Below, piece after piece: positions 1-7,201 of a stretch of 64,000 nt of DNA. Within the stretch, counting starts at the first letter, position 1. Every line of letters begins with the position of its first letter. This DNA comes from Desulfosediminicola ganghwensis (lineage in GTDB: Bacteria > Desulfobacterota > Desulfobulbia > Desulfobulbales > Desulfocapsaceae), in the NCBI RefSeq assembly GCF_005116675.2, contig NZ_CP050699.1, positions 2,007,001 through 2,071,000 of the forward strand, given 5' to 3'. The notes under the pieces were generated by a model. The model was not told the DNA's origin. It saw only the letters and a program-made list of their open reading frames with translations, and ran no database searches. Both the position numbers and the translations under genes were made by a program.

Positions 1-1
1 C

Positions 2-148
2 AATGCATATTTTATCAAGACACGTATTGGCATACGCATACAATCTTCAAAAGAAAATATTTTTTGTGGTGCCAACTGTAACACCCCAAATGAATATAAT
101 TATTGGCATCGCAAGTTTGGCGTTTGCAACCACCATACTAATTACTAA
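2..148 (+). CDS. Partial cassette ORF, C-terminal end of an unknown protein
   Basis: An open frame runs in from the left edge and ends at TAA 146-148, giving 48 residues with no start inside the window. The translated piece contains several Cys and His residues (FCGANC, then VCNHH near the end), which hints at metal binding, but I recognise no family. It lies on the plus strand directly before an attC site, the usual place for the gene of an integron cassette. The upstream part is outside the window. Confidence 0.45.
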   Translation, partial: NAYFIKTRIGIRIQSSKENIFCGANCNTPNEYNYWHRKFGVCNHHTNY

Positions 149-159
149 TAAAATATAAA

Positions 160-216
160 GCATAACAAGGCGTTCCAAGGGACGCGCAAAAGGCGCGCGC
201 CCCTGAACTTCACGTT
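160..216 (+). other. Integron attC recombination site, interrupted at its core by an IS
   Basis: The R'' box GCATAAC starts at 160. It is followed by AAGGCGTTCCAAGGGACGCGC, a short AAAA spacer, and the pairing arm CGCGCGCCCCTGAACTTCACGTT, so the single strand folds into the long imperfect hairpin typical of attC. The core GTT at 214-216 is directly followed by the insertion sequence. Another GTT continues at 2055 on the far side (GTTAAAT), so the original junction was probably ACGTTAAAT. The layout of arms, spacer and core matches short attC sites of about 60 bp. Confidence 0.82.
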
Positions 217-2054
217 GAACCTGTAGAAAAAGGTATTGGTCATAGCAATATCAGGCATTTAGGGTTATATTTAGCTTCATTCGATGGTAATCAACCCCTT
301 AACCCTGCCGAAAGTCGGAAGCCATGGCCAAATACAAGCCGTATTCATACGCTCAGGGGATGTTCATACCAGTATTCTTCAGTGAGCAGATACAAAAAGG
401 GACTTTCGAGTACACCCTGAACTATCTGGTCGATCACGAACTCGACCTTTCCATCTTTGATGCCAGGTTCACCAACGACGAAACTGGTGCCCCAGCCTAT
501 GACCCACGGATCTTGCTGAAGATTATCCTGTTTGCCTATTCACGAGGTATTACTTCTAGTCGTGCAATTTCCGAGTGCTGTGAAAAAAACATCCTTTTCA
601 TGGCCCTTTCAGCCAATACCAGACCCCACTTCACAACAATTGCCAGTTTCGTTTCCAGTATGGACAAAGAGGTTGTCTCTCTCTTTCTTCAAGTACTGCT
701 GATCTGTGACCAGCAGAACCTTATTGGCCGAGAGATGTTTGCTATTGATGGCTGCAAACTCCCAAGCAATGCCTCTAAGGAATGGAGTGGCACCAAAGCC
801 GATTTGACCAAAAAGGTTGAAAAGATAGAGCGAGCTCTGCACAGAATGATCATCCGTCACAAGTCCATGGATCTTGAGAAGATAGAGCCGGAAGTTCGGG
901 ATCATGAAGAGAAATATAAGAAGAAACTACAAAAAAGTGCTGCCAAGATAAGGGATTGGCTGAAAGACCATGATGACCGACGTGGCAGTGGCGGCAAACC
1001 GGTTAAATCAAACATTACCGATAATGACTCTGCCAAGATGGCCACATCGAAAGGGGTAATACAGGGGTATGTCGGTGTTGCCTCAGTGGACAAGAAGCAC
1101 CAAGTCATTGTTGGAGCAGAAGCCTATGGGCAGGGCAGTGAGTCCAATCTCCTTGTACCTTCGCTGAAGTCGATACAGTCTAACTTGGAACAGATAGGCG
1201 ACCAAGATGTATTTGGTAAGGCCAAAGTTGTAGCGGATAGCGGTTATCATTCCGAGAAGAATCTCGAGTACCTCTATACAGAGAATATAGATGGGTATGT
1301 TGCGGATACTCGTTTCCGCAAACGAGATCCTCGCTTTGCCACAGCGGAGCGCTATAAAGATCTCCCCGCTTATCACTTTGCGACCAGGGCCGGTGGAAAG
1401 CGACTCTTTCGGCCTGAACATTTTACTTTCGCTGATGATTTGAGCCACGCTATTTGTCCGGCCGGCAAGAAACTCTACCGCAATGGCTGCAACGCCAAGG
1501 TGAAAGACTATCAGGCCTACAAGTTTAAAGGAGCTAAGCGAGACTGCCTCCCATGTCAATTGCGACGTGAGTGTTTACGAAAGCCAGAGAAAACCGAGGC
1601 CCGTCAGCTAGCTTACTTTCCGGGGAAAAAGCGTAACGGTAATGAGCGATTCACAGAGAAGATGAAACGAAAGATTGATTCAACCATTGGTCGAGCAATC
1701 TATGGCATGCGACTCGCTGTTGGTGAGCCACCCTTTGGCCATATACGGTCAACCATGAAACTTGATCGATTCAGTCTTCGAGGAAAACGAAAAGTGAATG
1801 CGCAGTGGAACCTGTTCTGCATGGTCCATAACCTGAAAAAGATCCACTCGTATGGAGCGGTAGTAGGCAGCTGACAGGTAGATCGTAGAGGAGAATAGTT
1901 CCAAGAATGTTCACAAATGGACTTGAGGGCAAATAGAGCAAGGTAAAGAACAAGTGGAATCGAAATAGGCGGCTAGGAAAGTAGATTTTTGGAACCCTCC
2001 TGAAATCGGTTGAGGGAATCTTCGGGATTTTGAACTGCCTTTTTCTACAGGCTC
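217..2054 (+). mobile_element. IS1182-type insertion sequence inserted in an attC core
   Basis: One transposase gene is bounded by inverted repeats. CCTGTAGAAAAAGG at 220-233 is matched perfectly by its reverse complement at 2038-2051. The match extends outward as GAA (217-219) against CTC (2052-2054), that is GA followed by one mismatch. With these limits the flanks are GTT on both sides (214-216 and 2055-2057), consistent with a 3-bp target duplication (4 bp if CGTT is counted). The element is therefore probably complete. Removing it restores an attC core ACGTTAAAT. Confidence 0.82.
324..1874 (+). CDS. IS1182 family transposase
   Basis: This 516-residue DDE transposase should cut and rejoin the ends of the surrounding element. 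The N-terminal part (about 1-125) resembles the DUF772 region of IS1182/IS5-like enzymes, with PRILLKIILFAYSRG around 61-75. Probable catalytic residues are D142 (FAIDGCKLP), D305 (VVADSGYHS) and E468 (GEPPFGHIR). A probable zinc cluster lies before the last catalytic block (C378, C408, C411, C417). A basic helical insertion (about 160-215) separates the first two catalytic blocks. The frame is intact and of normal length, so the enzyme may be active. The ATG at 324 is the first start after the left end. Confidence 0.9.
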   Translation: MAKYKPYSYAQGMFIPVFFSEQIQKGTFEYTLNYLVDHELDLSIFDARFTNDETGAPAYDPRILLKIILFAYSRGITSSRAISECCEKNILFMALSANTRPHFTTIASFVSSMDKEVVSLFLQVLLICDQQNLIGREMFAIDGCKLPSNASKEWSGTKADLTKKVEKIERALHRMIIRHKSMDLEKIEPEVRDHEEKYKKKLQKSAAKIRDWLKDHDDRRGSGGKPVKSNITDNDSAKMATSKGVIQGYVGVASVDKKHQVIVGAEAYGQGSESNLLVPSLKSIQSNLEQIGDQDVFGKAKVVADSGYHSEKNLEYLYTENIDGYVADTRFRKRDPRFATAERYKDLPAYHFATRAGGKRLFRPEHFTFADDLSHAICPAGKKLYRNGCNAKVKDYQAYKFKGAKRDCLPCQLRRECLRKPEKTEARQLAYFPGKKRNGNERFTEKMKRKIDSTIGRAIYGMRLAVGEPPFGHIRSTMKLDRFSLRGKRKVNAQWNLFCMVHNLKKIHSYGAVVGS

Positions 2055-2087
2055 GTTAAATATTAACAGCTAATTCAGTTATTCGTT

Positions 2088-2519
2088 ATGAAAAAAGTAC
2101 TAATTATAATACCTACTCTATTACTTTTGTCTGGTTGTGCAAGCATGTCTCCAATTGAGAAAGCAAATGAAAGTGAGTCTCATTTTAAAAATGTTGTATA
2201 CAAGGGACAAGATTTCTATCAAAATGAAGATAGTATACCTGGAGAAAAATATAGAATATTTCATCAAGCATCCACTGGGTTTAGCGGGACATCTGGCATT
2301 AGGAGGGCAGCAACTGCTAGAGCAAATGAATTTTGTCAAAATATAGACTCTACAAAAAAAATGCTAACCATTTCCGAACACACTGCGAAGCCTCCATATG
2401 TAATGGGGAACTTCCCTCGAATCGAAATAATATTTGCATGTGTTGATAAAAATCATTCAAATACAATATCAAATTATTATAAAAATGATAAATACGATGA
2501 TTTAAAGAAATTAAAATAA
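2088..2519 (+). CDS. Cassette-encoded lipoprotein of unknown function
   Basis: This 143-residue protein starts with a short basic N-terminus, a hydrophobic stretch and a lipobox LLSG followed by Cys17, so it should be exported and lipid-anchored. The mature part is polar and includes FSGTSGIRRAATARANEFCQ, a loosely conserved style seen in small envelope lipoproteins, but I cannot name a family. The gene is AT-rich compared with the chromosomal genes after 3.7 kb, which fits its place inside an integron cassette. Two further Cys residues (FCQN and IFACVDK) could pair in the periplasm. It has no obvious ribosome site of its own and may use the cassette leader. Confidence 0.72.
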   Translation: MKKVLIIIPTLLLLSGCASMSPIEKANESESHFKNVVYKGQDFYQNEDSIPGEKYRIFHQASTGFSGTSGIRRAATARANEFCQNIDSTKKMLTISEHTAKPPYVMGNFPRIEIIFACVDKNHSNTISNYYKNDKYDDLKKLK

Positions 2520-2590
2520 TTGCTAGACGTTGGGGCTTTAACTAAAAATGAATTCGAAGCAGAAAAAAGAAAAATATTAGAATAAAAATT

Positions 2591-2696
2591 ATTTAACAAA
2601 TCATTAAACGCGGACAACCTTAAGCTCGGGGTAATGAAACGAATTGGCATAATGAAAGCCTTGGTAGATTCATTGTCCATTATCCTAACGTCGGTT
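2591..2696 (+). other. Integron attC site of the lipoprotein cassette
   Basis: The R'' box ATTTAAC (2591-2597) fits RYYYAAC and is followed by AAATCATTAAACGCGGACAA. The returning arm near 2673-2690 carries TTGTCC, complementary to GGACAA, and ends in CCTAACG next to the expected crossover. At about 100 bp it is longer than the first attC. The R' core has one deviating base (AACGTC where AACGTT is expected), so the exact end is uncertain. Confidence 0.6.
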
Positions 2697-2987
2697 GGCT
2701 TAGAGGAAATAGGCAATGGCTTTTGGCGTGTTTACATTCGACAAAACTTTTAGGCTACTTGAACTAAAAAACATATGCTGGGAATGTATGGGTTAGGCTG
2801 ATTGAAGAGGAACAATGTGTAAATGATGATGTGACGCAGCTGTACATATACGTCCAACAATGGGACTGGTAATGACGCGTAATAATTATATGAAAACATA
2901 ACGGATATTTCAATGTGCGTTGTCTTTTTTAAGACAGGCACTCAACTAAACCTGACATTATTGTGTGTACATGAAAAGGAGCGAGAA

Positions 2988-3152
2988 ATGAATGAATTGG
3001 TAAAAATAATATTTGCTATTATCCTTCCACCTCTTGGAGTATTTTTTCAAGTTGGTATAGGGAAACATTTCTGGGTAAATATACTATTGACTTTGCTTGG
3101 ATATATTCCGGGTATAGTTCATGCCGTCTGGGTGGTGGCAAAAAATAAATAG
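2988..3152 (+). CDS. Pmp3/YqaE family small membrane protein
   Basis: This is a 54-residue proteolipid with two hydrophobic helices. The family pattern ILPPLGVFFQVG is at residues 10-21, and the second helix VNILLTLLGYIPGIVHAVWVV follows. Pmp3/YqaE (UPF0057) proteins sit in the cytoplasmic membrane and are linked to membrane potential and stress tolerance. I chose the ATG at 2988 because AAGGAG lies nine bases before it; an in-frame ATG at 2913 would add a hydrophilic tail unlike the family. The gene lies in the accessory zone after the recognised cassettes and may itself be a cassette, but no good attC follows it. Confidence 0.8.
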   Translation: MNELVKIIFAIILPPLGVFFQVGIGKHFWVNILLTLLGYIPGIVHAVWVVAKNK

Positions 3153-3207
3153 CTATATTGTAGAAAAGTCTGAGAATGAAAAAATCACCCATATAACGAT
3201 TCAAGCG

Positions 3208-3243
3208 TAGTTCACCCTTCCTGTGGATTGTGAGGGTGAACTA
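3208..3243 (+). terminator. Perfect 11-bp hairpin after the Pmp3-like gene (terminator or degenerate attC)
   Basis: TAGTTCACCCT (3208-3218) pairs perfectly with AGGGTGAACTA (3233-3243) around a 14-base loop. No U-tract follows, so intrinsic termination is doubtful. The bases just before it (ATAACGATTCAAGCG) resemble an attC left arm, but the matching GTT core is missing. Confidence 0.35.
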
Positions 3244-3273
3244 TGTGTATCAGTCAACAGAAAGGCACCCGCC

Positions 3274-3570
3274 ATGAGACTGGTATGTATAGGTACTGAC
3301 ACGAACCGAATGTGAGAACATCGAAAGCAGTATGGTCAGGATCACCTTGAGTATCTTGAAAAACATTTACAAGAGATTGTTATTGCTGACGGTCCTCGTG
3401 ATGATGATGGTGGTAAATATGTTGGTGGTTTGTGGGTGCTTGAAGTCGAGCATTTTGCAAGAGCTCAGGAACTTGTGGAAAATCATCAGTATTATTAAGC
3501 AGGATTTCGCTCATATTGCCTGAAGGGGTGGGACAAGGCGTTTGCGGAACCAGTGTACTGTATGATTTGA
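3274..3570 (+). pseudogene. YciI-like (YCII domain) pseudogene with two in-frame stops
   Basis: One frame from ATG 3274 keeps the YciI pattern: MRLVCIGTDTNRM, then HLEYLEKHLQEIVIADGP, DDDGGKYVGGLWVLEVEHF, ARAQELVENHQYY and AGFRSYCLKGWDKAFAEP, up to TGA 3568-3570. It is broken by TGA at 3313-3315 and TAA at 3496-3498. The second stop falls where YciI proteins usually have PYxKAG. The homology continues on both sides of each stop, so the gene is decayed rather than short. YCII proteins are small dimeric alpha-beta proteins of uncertain enzymatic role. The neighbouring 63-codon frame at 3332 is only its shadow. Confidence 0.7.
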
Positions 3571-3746
3571 CCCAAAATTGCAATTCTCCGACAGACCCCT
3601 CGTCGGTGTTGCCTCTCAAACAAAAGTAGACACAACAATTTGCAGAGGTGACACCGATATAGGCCAAGTTGATCACAGGTAAACCACTTGTATCCCAGGG
3701 TTGACCGAGCTCTGTAATCTATCATACACACTTTTTAAAGGTTTCC

Positions 3747-4184
3747 ATGAAAATAGCATTAGGTACAGACCACGCAGGATTTCATTTAAAGGAGACTATA
3801 AAGAAATACCTGCTGAACAGCGGATATGAGGTTCATGACTTTGGTGCGCACGATGACAAGTCTTCTGATTATCCGGATTATTGCAGACCTGCAGCGGAGA
3901 GTGTGGCCAGATGCCAGTGTGATCTGGGGATAGTCTTTGGTGGCAGTGGCAACGGTGAGGCAATGGTGGCCAATAAAGTTCAGGGCATACGATGTGGGTT
4001 GTGTTGGAATGTGGAGAGTGCCAGACTGACCAAGGAACATAATAATGCGAATATGATTTCTATTGGCGCTCGTATGGTGGAAGAGGGCGAAGCTATAGAG
4101 ATTGTCAGGACCTGGTTGATTTCGCAATTTCAAGGAGGCAGGCATTTGCTGAGAATAAAGAAAATTGAGTCAGTGAGTCAGTGA
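3747..4184 (+). CDS. rpiB: Ribose-5-phosphate isomerase B family (RpiB/LacAB)
   Basis: This 145-residue enzyme should interconvert ribose 5-phosphate and ribulose 5-phosphate in the non-oxidative pentose phosphate pathway, in the cytoplasm. The family signatures are present: IALGTDHAGFHLKE at the start, DYPDYCRPAAESV, GIVFGGSGNGEAMVANK (anion hole) and NNANMISIGARM. The usual catalytic Cys position is not obvious: the motif reads VFGGSGNGE where many RpiB proteins have CGTGIG, so this is the actinobacterial-like Ser-Gly-Asn form. AAAGG lies six bases before the ATG. The last codons are part of a 23-base palindrome that also covers the stop codon. Confidence 0.88.
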   Translation: MKIALGTDHAGFHLKETIKKYLLNSGYEVHDFGAHDDKSSDYPDYCRPAAESVARCQCDLGIVFGGSGNGEAMVANKVQGIRCGLCWNVESARLTKEHNNANMISIGARMVEEGEAIEIVRTWLISQFQGGRHLLRIKKIESVSQ

Positions 4185-4192
4185 CTCACTGA
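4170..4192. repeat. 23-bp perfect palindrome spanning the rpiB stop codon
   Basis: TCAGTGAGTCA (4170-4180), a central G, then TGACTCACTGA (4182-4192). The second arm begins with the rpiB stop codon. In RNA it can form a nine-pair stem with a five-base loop. There is no U-tract, so it is either a transcript-stabilising hairpin or a protein site rather than a standard terminator. Confidence 0.6.
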
Positions 4193-4677
4193 TATCATGA
4201 TCTCGGAACGGTACCGATATCCGCCAGTCGGGTTGTTGTTCTCAACCTGGGTGGTGTGGCCCATGCTGGATAACAAATCTTTCCTTTTTCAGCCGGGAGA
4301 CAGATTTGTTTTCACCGGGCTGTGTGAAAAAAAATAGTTCCTTCAGTGCAGAAGTAATTTTTTCCCACGTAACCAAGTATTGAGCCTGGCCGGAGTTCAC
4401 AGGGGTAAATCGAATATGGCAAAGCCTGTCTTTTTGTTCCTGTAGACAAAACTCTATTGTGCGACCTTGATAAAAGATGCTAGGATTAGTCTCTATCTAT
4501 TTGAATTCGCATAATATGATGTTGTCATGGCATGAGGTTCAGAGTGTACACTCGCTCCAGTCCCGTGGTTCATAAGGTTCTGCCAGACAGAAATACCATC
4601 GTTAGTCCGAAATTTGTACCAGTTCAGACAAACAATACAATGTTTATGGGAAATGCAGGTTGGAGGGTAAAATACCT
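4193..4677. other. Intergenic region between rpiB and the GST-like gene
   Basis: No gene is supported here. A 46-codon frame from ATG 4197 to TAG 4337 has no ribosome site and no recognisable content. No convincing promoter or terminator was seen apart from the preceding palindrome. Confidence 0.5.
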
Positions 4678-5280
4678 ATGTTCAGGTTGATCTGTGGTAC
4701 CGAGTCCACCTGGTCATTACGGGCTTGGATGTGTGCACATCTGGTGGGGGTTCAGTTTGAAGAACAGGTAATTCAACTGGGTGCTCCCGGTTATAAGGTC
4801 GAGCTACGGAAACATTCTGAGACAGGTTTGGTACCGGTACTTGATACCGTTGAAATACAAATACATGACTCCCTGGCTATTGGTGAGTACCTGAACGAGC
4901 TGTCGGGCGGGATATTGTACCCGGTAGACCGTTGGGAAAGGGCCAGAGCCAGAAGCCTATGTGCTGAACTGCACTCCGGATTTCCTGTTCTCAGAGAGGG
5001 ATGTCCATTTTCTTCCGCAGGTAAGGGGATGATGCGCCAATCAGCAGGGATGGAGCGGGAACTCCTACGACTGGAAGCCATTTTCACCGGGGCCAGATTG
5101 CCATTTATGTTTGACAGGGCCGGTATGGTGGATGTGTTTTATGCTATCATGGCCTATCGACTCGAAGGTTATGATATTTCTCTACCTGGGAAGGCTGGGG
5201 AATATCAGCAGAGTCTGTTGGGCTGGGACATGCTGAAGGCGGCGATAACCAGGGCAAGAGGCTGGGAAAATATGACCTGA
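4678..5280 (+). CDS. Glutathione S-transferase-like protein
   Basis: This 200-residue protein has a thioredoxin-like N-terminal GST domain (about 1-80): it opens LICGTESTWSLRAW, then has LRKHSETGLVPVLD, which gives the cis-Pro position, and IHDSLAIGEYLNE, the Glu/Asp-Ser contact for the gamma-glutamyl group of the thiol ligand. An all-helical C-terminal domain follows. The active residue is probably Ser in the STWS segment. Whether glutathione or another thiol is used cannot be told. GGAGGG lies before the ATG at 4678, which I prefer to the TTG at 4660 inside that ribosome site. The closest named groups are the maleylacetoacetate isomerase/zeta-like GSTs. Confidence 0.75.
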   Translation: MFRLICGTESTWSLRAWMCAHLVGVQFEEQVIQLGAPGYKVELRKHSETGLVPVLDTVEIQIHDSLAIGEYLNELSGGILYPVDRWERARARSLCAELHSGFPVLREGCPFSSAGKGMMRQSAGMERELLRLEAIFTGARLPFMFDRAGMVDVFYAIMAYRLEGYDISLPGKAGEYQQSLLGWDMLKAAITRARGWENMT

Positions 5281-5589
5281 CGGTAGCCCGTTGACAGTCA
5301 GCTTTGTTGGGCTCAAGAGTCACATTAAAGGCAGATTTTTTCCAACAGCAGGTTGGTGGTGACGTTTTTACCAGGGAACAATCATAAGCCTCTGGTACTA
5401 TTTATGAATCTGACAAACGGCAAAAGCCAGCGTAACTTTCTATACATCGTATTGGCGATTTTCATATTGTTCATTTAACTTTCTTTAATGTGCTGTTTCG
5501 CAGAAAACTCATGATGTTTGTAGTAACAGCCGGTAATGCACCCTGATTAAAAGGGTATGGTCCGAAAACACATTTCCCGGGAGGTACCT

Positions 5590-5931
5590 ATGCTGAACGT
5601 TACCGATTTGGCGAGTGAAAAGTTGGTTGAGTATATGCAGGCAAATAATATCAGCTCAAGTTTGCGCGTGTTTATGTCACAGGGCGGTTGTGCAGGACCG
5701 GCTTTGGTTCTGGCGCTCGATGAGATGAAAAAGGAAGATCAGATATTTAATCAGGGCGGGCTTGTTTTTCTGGTTGATAGCAGCCTTCTCGATATGTGCG
5801 GCACAATTACTGTTGATTACATTACTGCTGCATCTCAATCAGGCTTCAGTGTTCGTTCAACCAATCCATTGCCGGGAGGCGGTGGTGGCTGCAACTCCGG
5901 TTCCTGCGGATCTGAAGGGTGTGGTTGTTGA
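5590..5931 (+). CDS. IscA/HesB-like protein with a Cys-Gly rich tail
   Basis: This 113-residue protein has the HesB/IscA beta-rich fold pattern: LNVTDLASEKLVEYMQANN, GGCAGPALVLALDE with the first conserved Cys, VFLVDSSLLDMCG, and VDYITAASQSGFSV. A-type proteins normally end in a CGCG-type motif. Here the end is GGGGGCNSGSC followed by GSEGCGC, four Cys in a glycine tail. It probably binds or delivers an Fe-S cluster or another metal, but this is inferred. The start at 5590 is chosen because CCCGGGAGGT lies just before it. A terminator follows at 5990. It is not next to isc or suf genes. Confidence 0.78.
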   Translation: MLNVTDLASEKLVEYMQANNISSSLRVFMSQGGCAGPALVLALDEMKKEDQIFNQGGLVFLVDSSLLDMCGTITVDYITAASQSGFSVRSTNPLPGGGGGCNSGSCGSEGCGC

Positions 5932-5989
5932 TTTTTGAACGTTAGGCGAATGCGGATTAGCAGGACAACATTTCCTGTATTGACCTAGA

Positions 5990-6031
5990 AGCATCAGGAC
6001 CACCTTACAGGCTGGTTCTGGTGCTTTTTTT
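5990..6031 (+). terminator. Rho-independent terminator after the IscA-like gene
   Basis: AGCATCAGGACCA (5990-6002) pairs with TGGTTCTGGTGCT (6013-6025), with two mismatches, and is followed by a run of T. It is placed to end the IscA-like transcript. Confidence 0.8.
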
Positions 6032-6060
6032 ATGGGCTGGCTGAAAGGGTGAGACACATA

Positions 6061-6951
6061 TCACAGAGTGAGGAGCCCGGTAAATCTTTCATTAAGCGGC
6101 AACAGTAGTGGATTACCTTGAATTACGTCTTTCGGTGTGATCAGTCCAATGGACAAGAAATAAAAAAAGTGTGGTTGAGTTCGTTCGTCAGGTAAATCTG
6201 GTGTCTCGTTCAGCTGGCAAGCAGCGTTTTGCTCATTTTGAGAGCCTGGCTGCCTTCTTTCAAGTTCACGGGCGGATGACAGGGCAGAAGCTATCAGTCC
6301 GGTAGGTACCGAAACAATTCCCAGGCCGACCATCAATACGAAAAAGGTAAAGACCTTACCTCCTGCGGTGATCGGGTAAACATCTCCATAGCCAACTGTG
6401 GTGAGTGTTGCCACAGCCCACCACAAACTATGAAATACAGAGGCAAACTCCTCCGGCTGCGCTTCGTTCTCGAAATAGTAAATCCCAACAGCAGCGAAAA
6501 AAATCGCCATACCAGCTACCACGGAGAAAAGGAGCAGCTCTTCCCTGGCTATTTTCAGGGCACTGTGCAACCGTTGAATAGCCCTGGAGTACCTGAGTAG
6601 CTTGAAGGCGCGAAACAGTCGCATCAGTCGCAGGATTCGTATTGCTCTCAGGTCGACTGTCGTAGCAAAGTAAAAAGGCAGAATAGCGAAAAGATCAATT
6701 AATCCATAAAAGCTGAAAATGAATCGGAGCTTTTTGTCAGCAACATATATTCTTGCCACATATTCTGCGGTAAAAATGAAAATAGTGAACAGCTCAATAA
6801 TTTTCAGTAACTCCCTCGTCTCAGGTGTGATATTAGGGAGTGTTGCTACTGCGAATGAGACGAGCGAGAGGACGATGGTGAACTGGATGAACAGATCAAA
6901 ATTACGACCGTGCCTGGATTCGTTTTCCTCAATAATCTGCTTGAATTTCAT
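6061..6951 (-). CDS. Voltage-gated potassium channel (Kv-like ion transporter)
   Basis: This 296-residue membrane protein has six transmembrane helices plus a pore. The voltage-sensor-like S4 helix carries regularly spaced Arg (LRAIRILRLMRLFRAFKLLR). The pore helix leads into the selectivity filter TLTTVGYGDVYP, the signature of K+ channels. The C-terminal 60 residues are hydrophilic and unlike a TrkA/RCK domain. I place the start at the ATG at 6951 (KFKQIIEENESRHG), because the longer frame back to 7128 adds residues unlike the family; no strong ribosome site distinguishes them. It follows the iron ABC operon on the same strand, about 250 bp later, probably as a separate unit. Confidence 0.85.
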   Translation of the reverse strand: MKFKQIIEENESRHGRNFDLFIQFTIVLSLVSFAVATLPNITPETRELLKIIELFTIFIFTAEYVARIYVADKKLRFIFSFYGLIDLFAILPFYFATTVDLRAIRILRLMRLFRAFKLLRYSRAIQRLHSALKIAREELLLFSVVAGMAIFFAAVGIYYFENEAQPEEFASVFHSLWWAVATLTTVGYGDVYPITAGGKVFTFFVLMVGLGIVSVPTGLIASALSSARELERRQPGSQNEQNAACQLNETPDLPDERTQPHFFYFLSIGLITPKDVIQGNPLLLPLNERFTGLLTL

Positions 6952-7201
6952 GGGGCGGTTTTGGGCTTGCAATGAAAGATGGCGGATGTCCTGGGTGCAG
7001 TGTTGGGTAAAGCGCGTCAAAATATAGTGTTGATTGTGAAAATGCAAGTGATTAACCGCTGCGGGAACGACGAACGGGTCGTCAAGGAGGATTGACAGGC
7101 TATGCCGCCGATAGAAGGTGGTAGGCAACAGGCCGGTTTTCCTGTCAGGAGTTCTGGCCTGTCGAGGTGTTGATATACGATTTTCTCAGGTTCTTATGCG
7201 A

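Larger units (their letters stand above)
2055..2696 (+). mobile_element. Integron gene cassette carrying a lipoprotein gene
   Basis: The cassette begins with GTTAAAT (2055-2061), whose exact reverse complement ATTTAAC (2591-2597) opens the attC at its other end. This is the relation expected when a circular cassette opens between G and TT of its own attC. It encloses one plus-strand gene (2088-2519), with only about 30 bp before the start codon and about 70 bp after the stop codon. The right limit is approximate, because the R' core reads AACGTCGG rather than a perfect AACGTT. Confidence 0.68.

Noticed and set aside
1083-1559. Long minus-strand frame inside the transposase gene
   Set aside because: It is the antisense shadow of the intact transposase frame.
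2715-2795. 26-codon frame just after the second attC as another cassette gene
   Set aside because: Too short, no ribosome site, no family.
3208-3243. Hairpin as a third attC site
   Set aside because: The left arm resembles attC, but the GTT core and the R'/R'' complementarity are missing.
3313-3315. TGA in the YciI-like frame as a second selenocysteine codon
   Set aside because: A TAA stop follows later in the same frame while homology continues, and no hairpin stood out after the TGA. Gene decay is simpler.
4197-4337. 46-codon frame after rpiB
   Set aside because: No ribosome site, no family, and it begins next to a palindrome.
5929-5931. TGA after GCGC of the IscA-like protein read as Sec, extending the protein
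   Set aside because: The sequence beyond it has no family likeness and a terminator follows; it is a normal stop.
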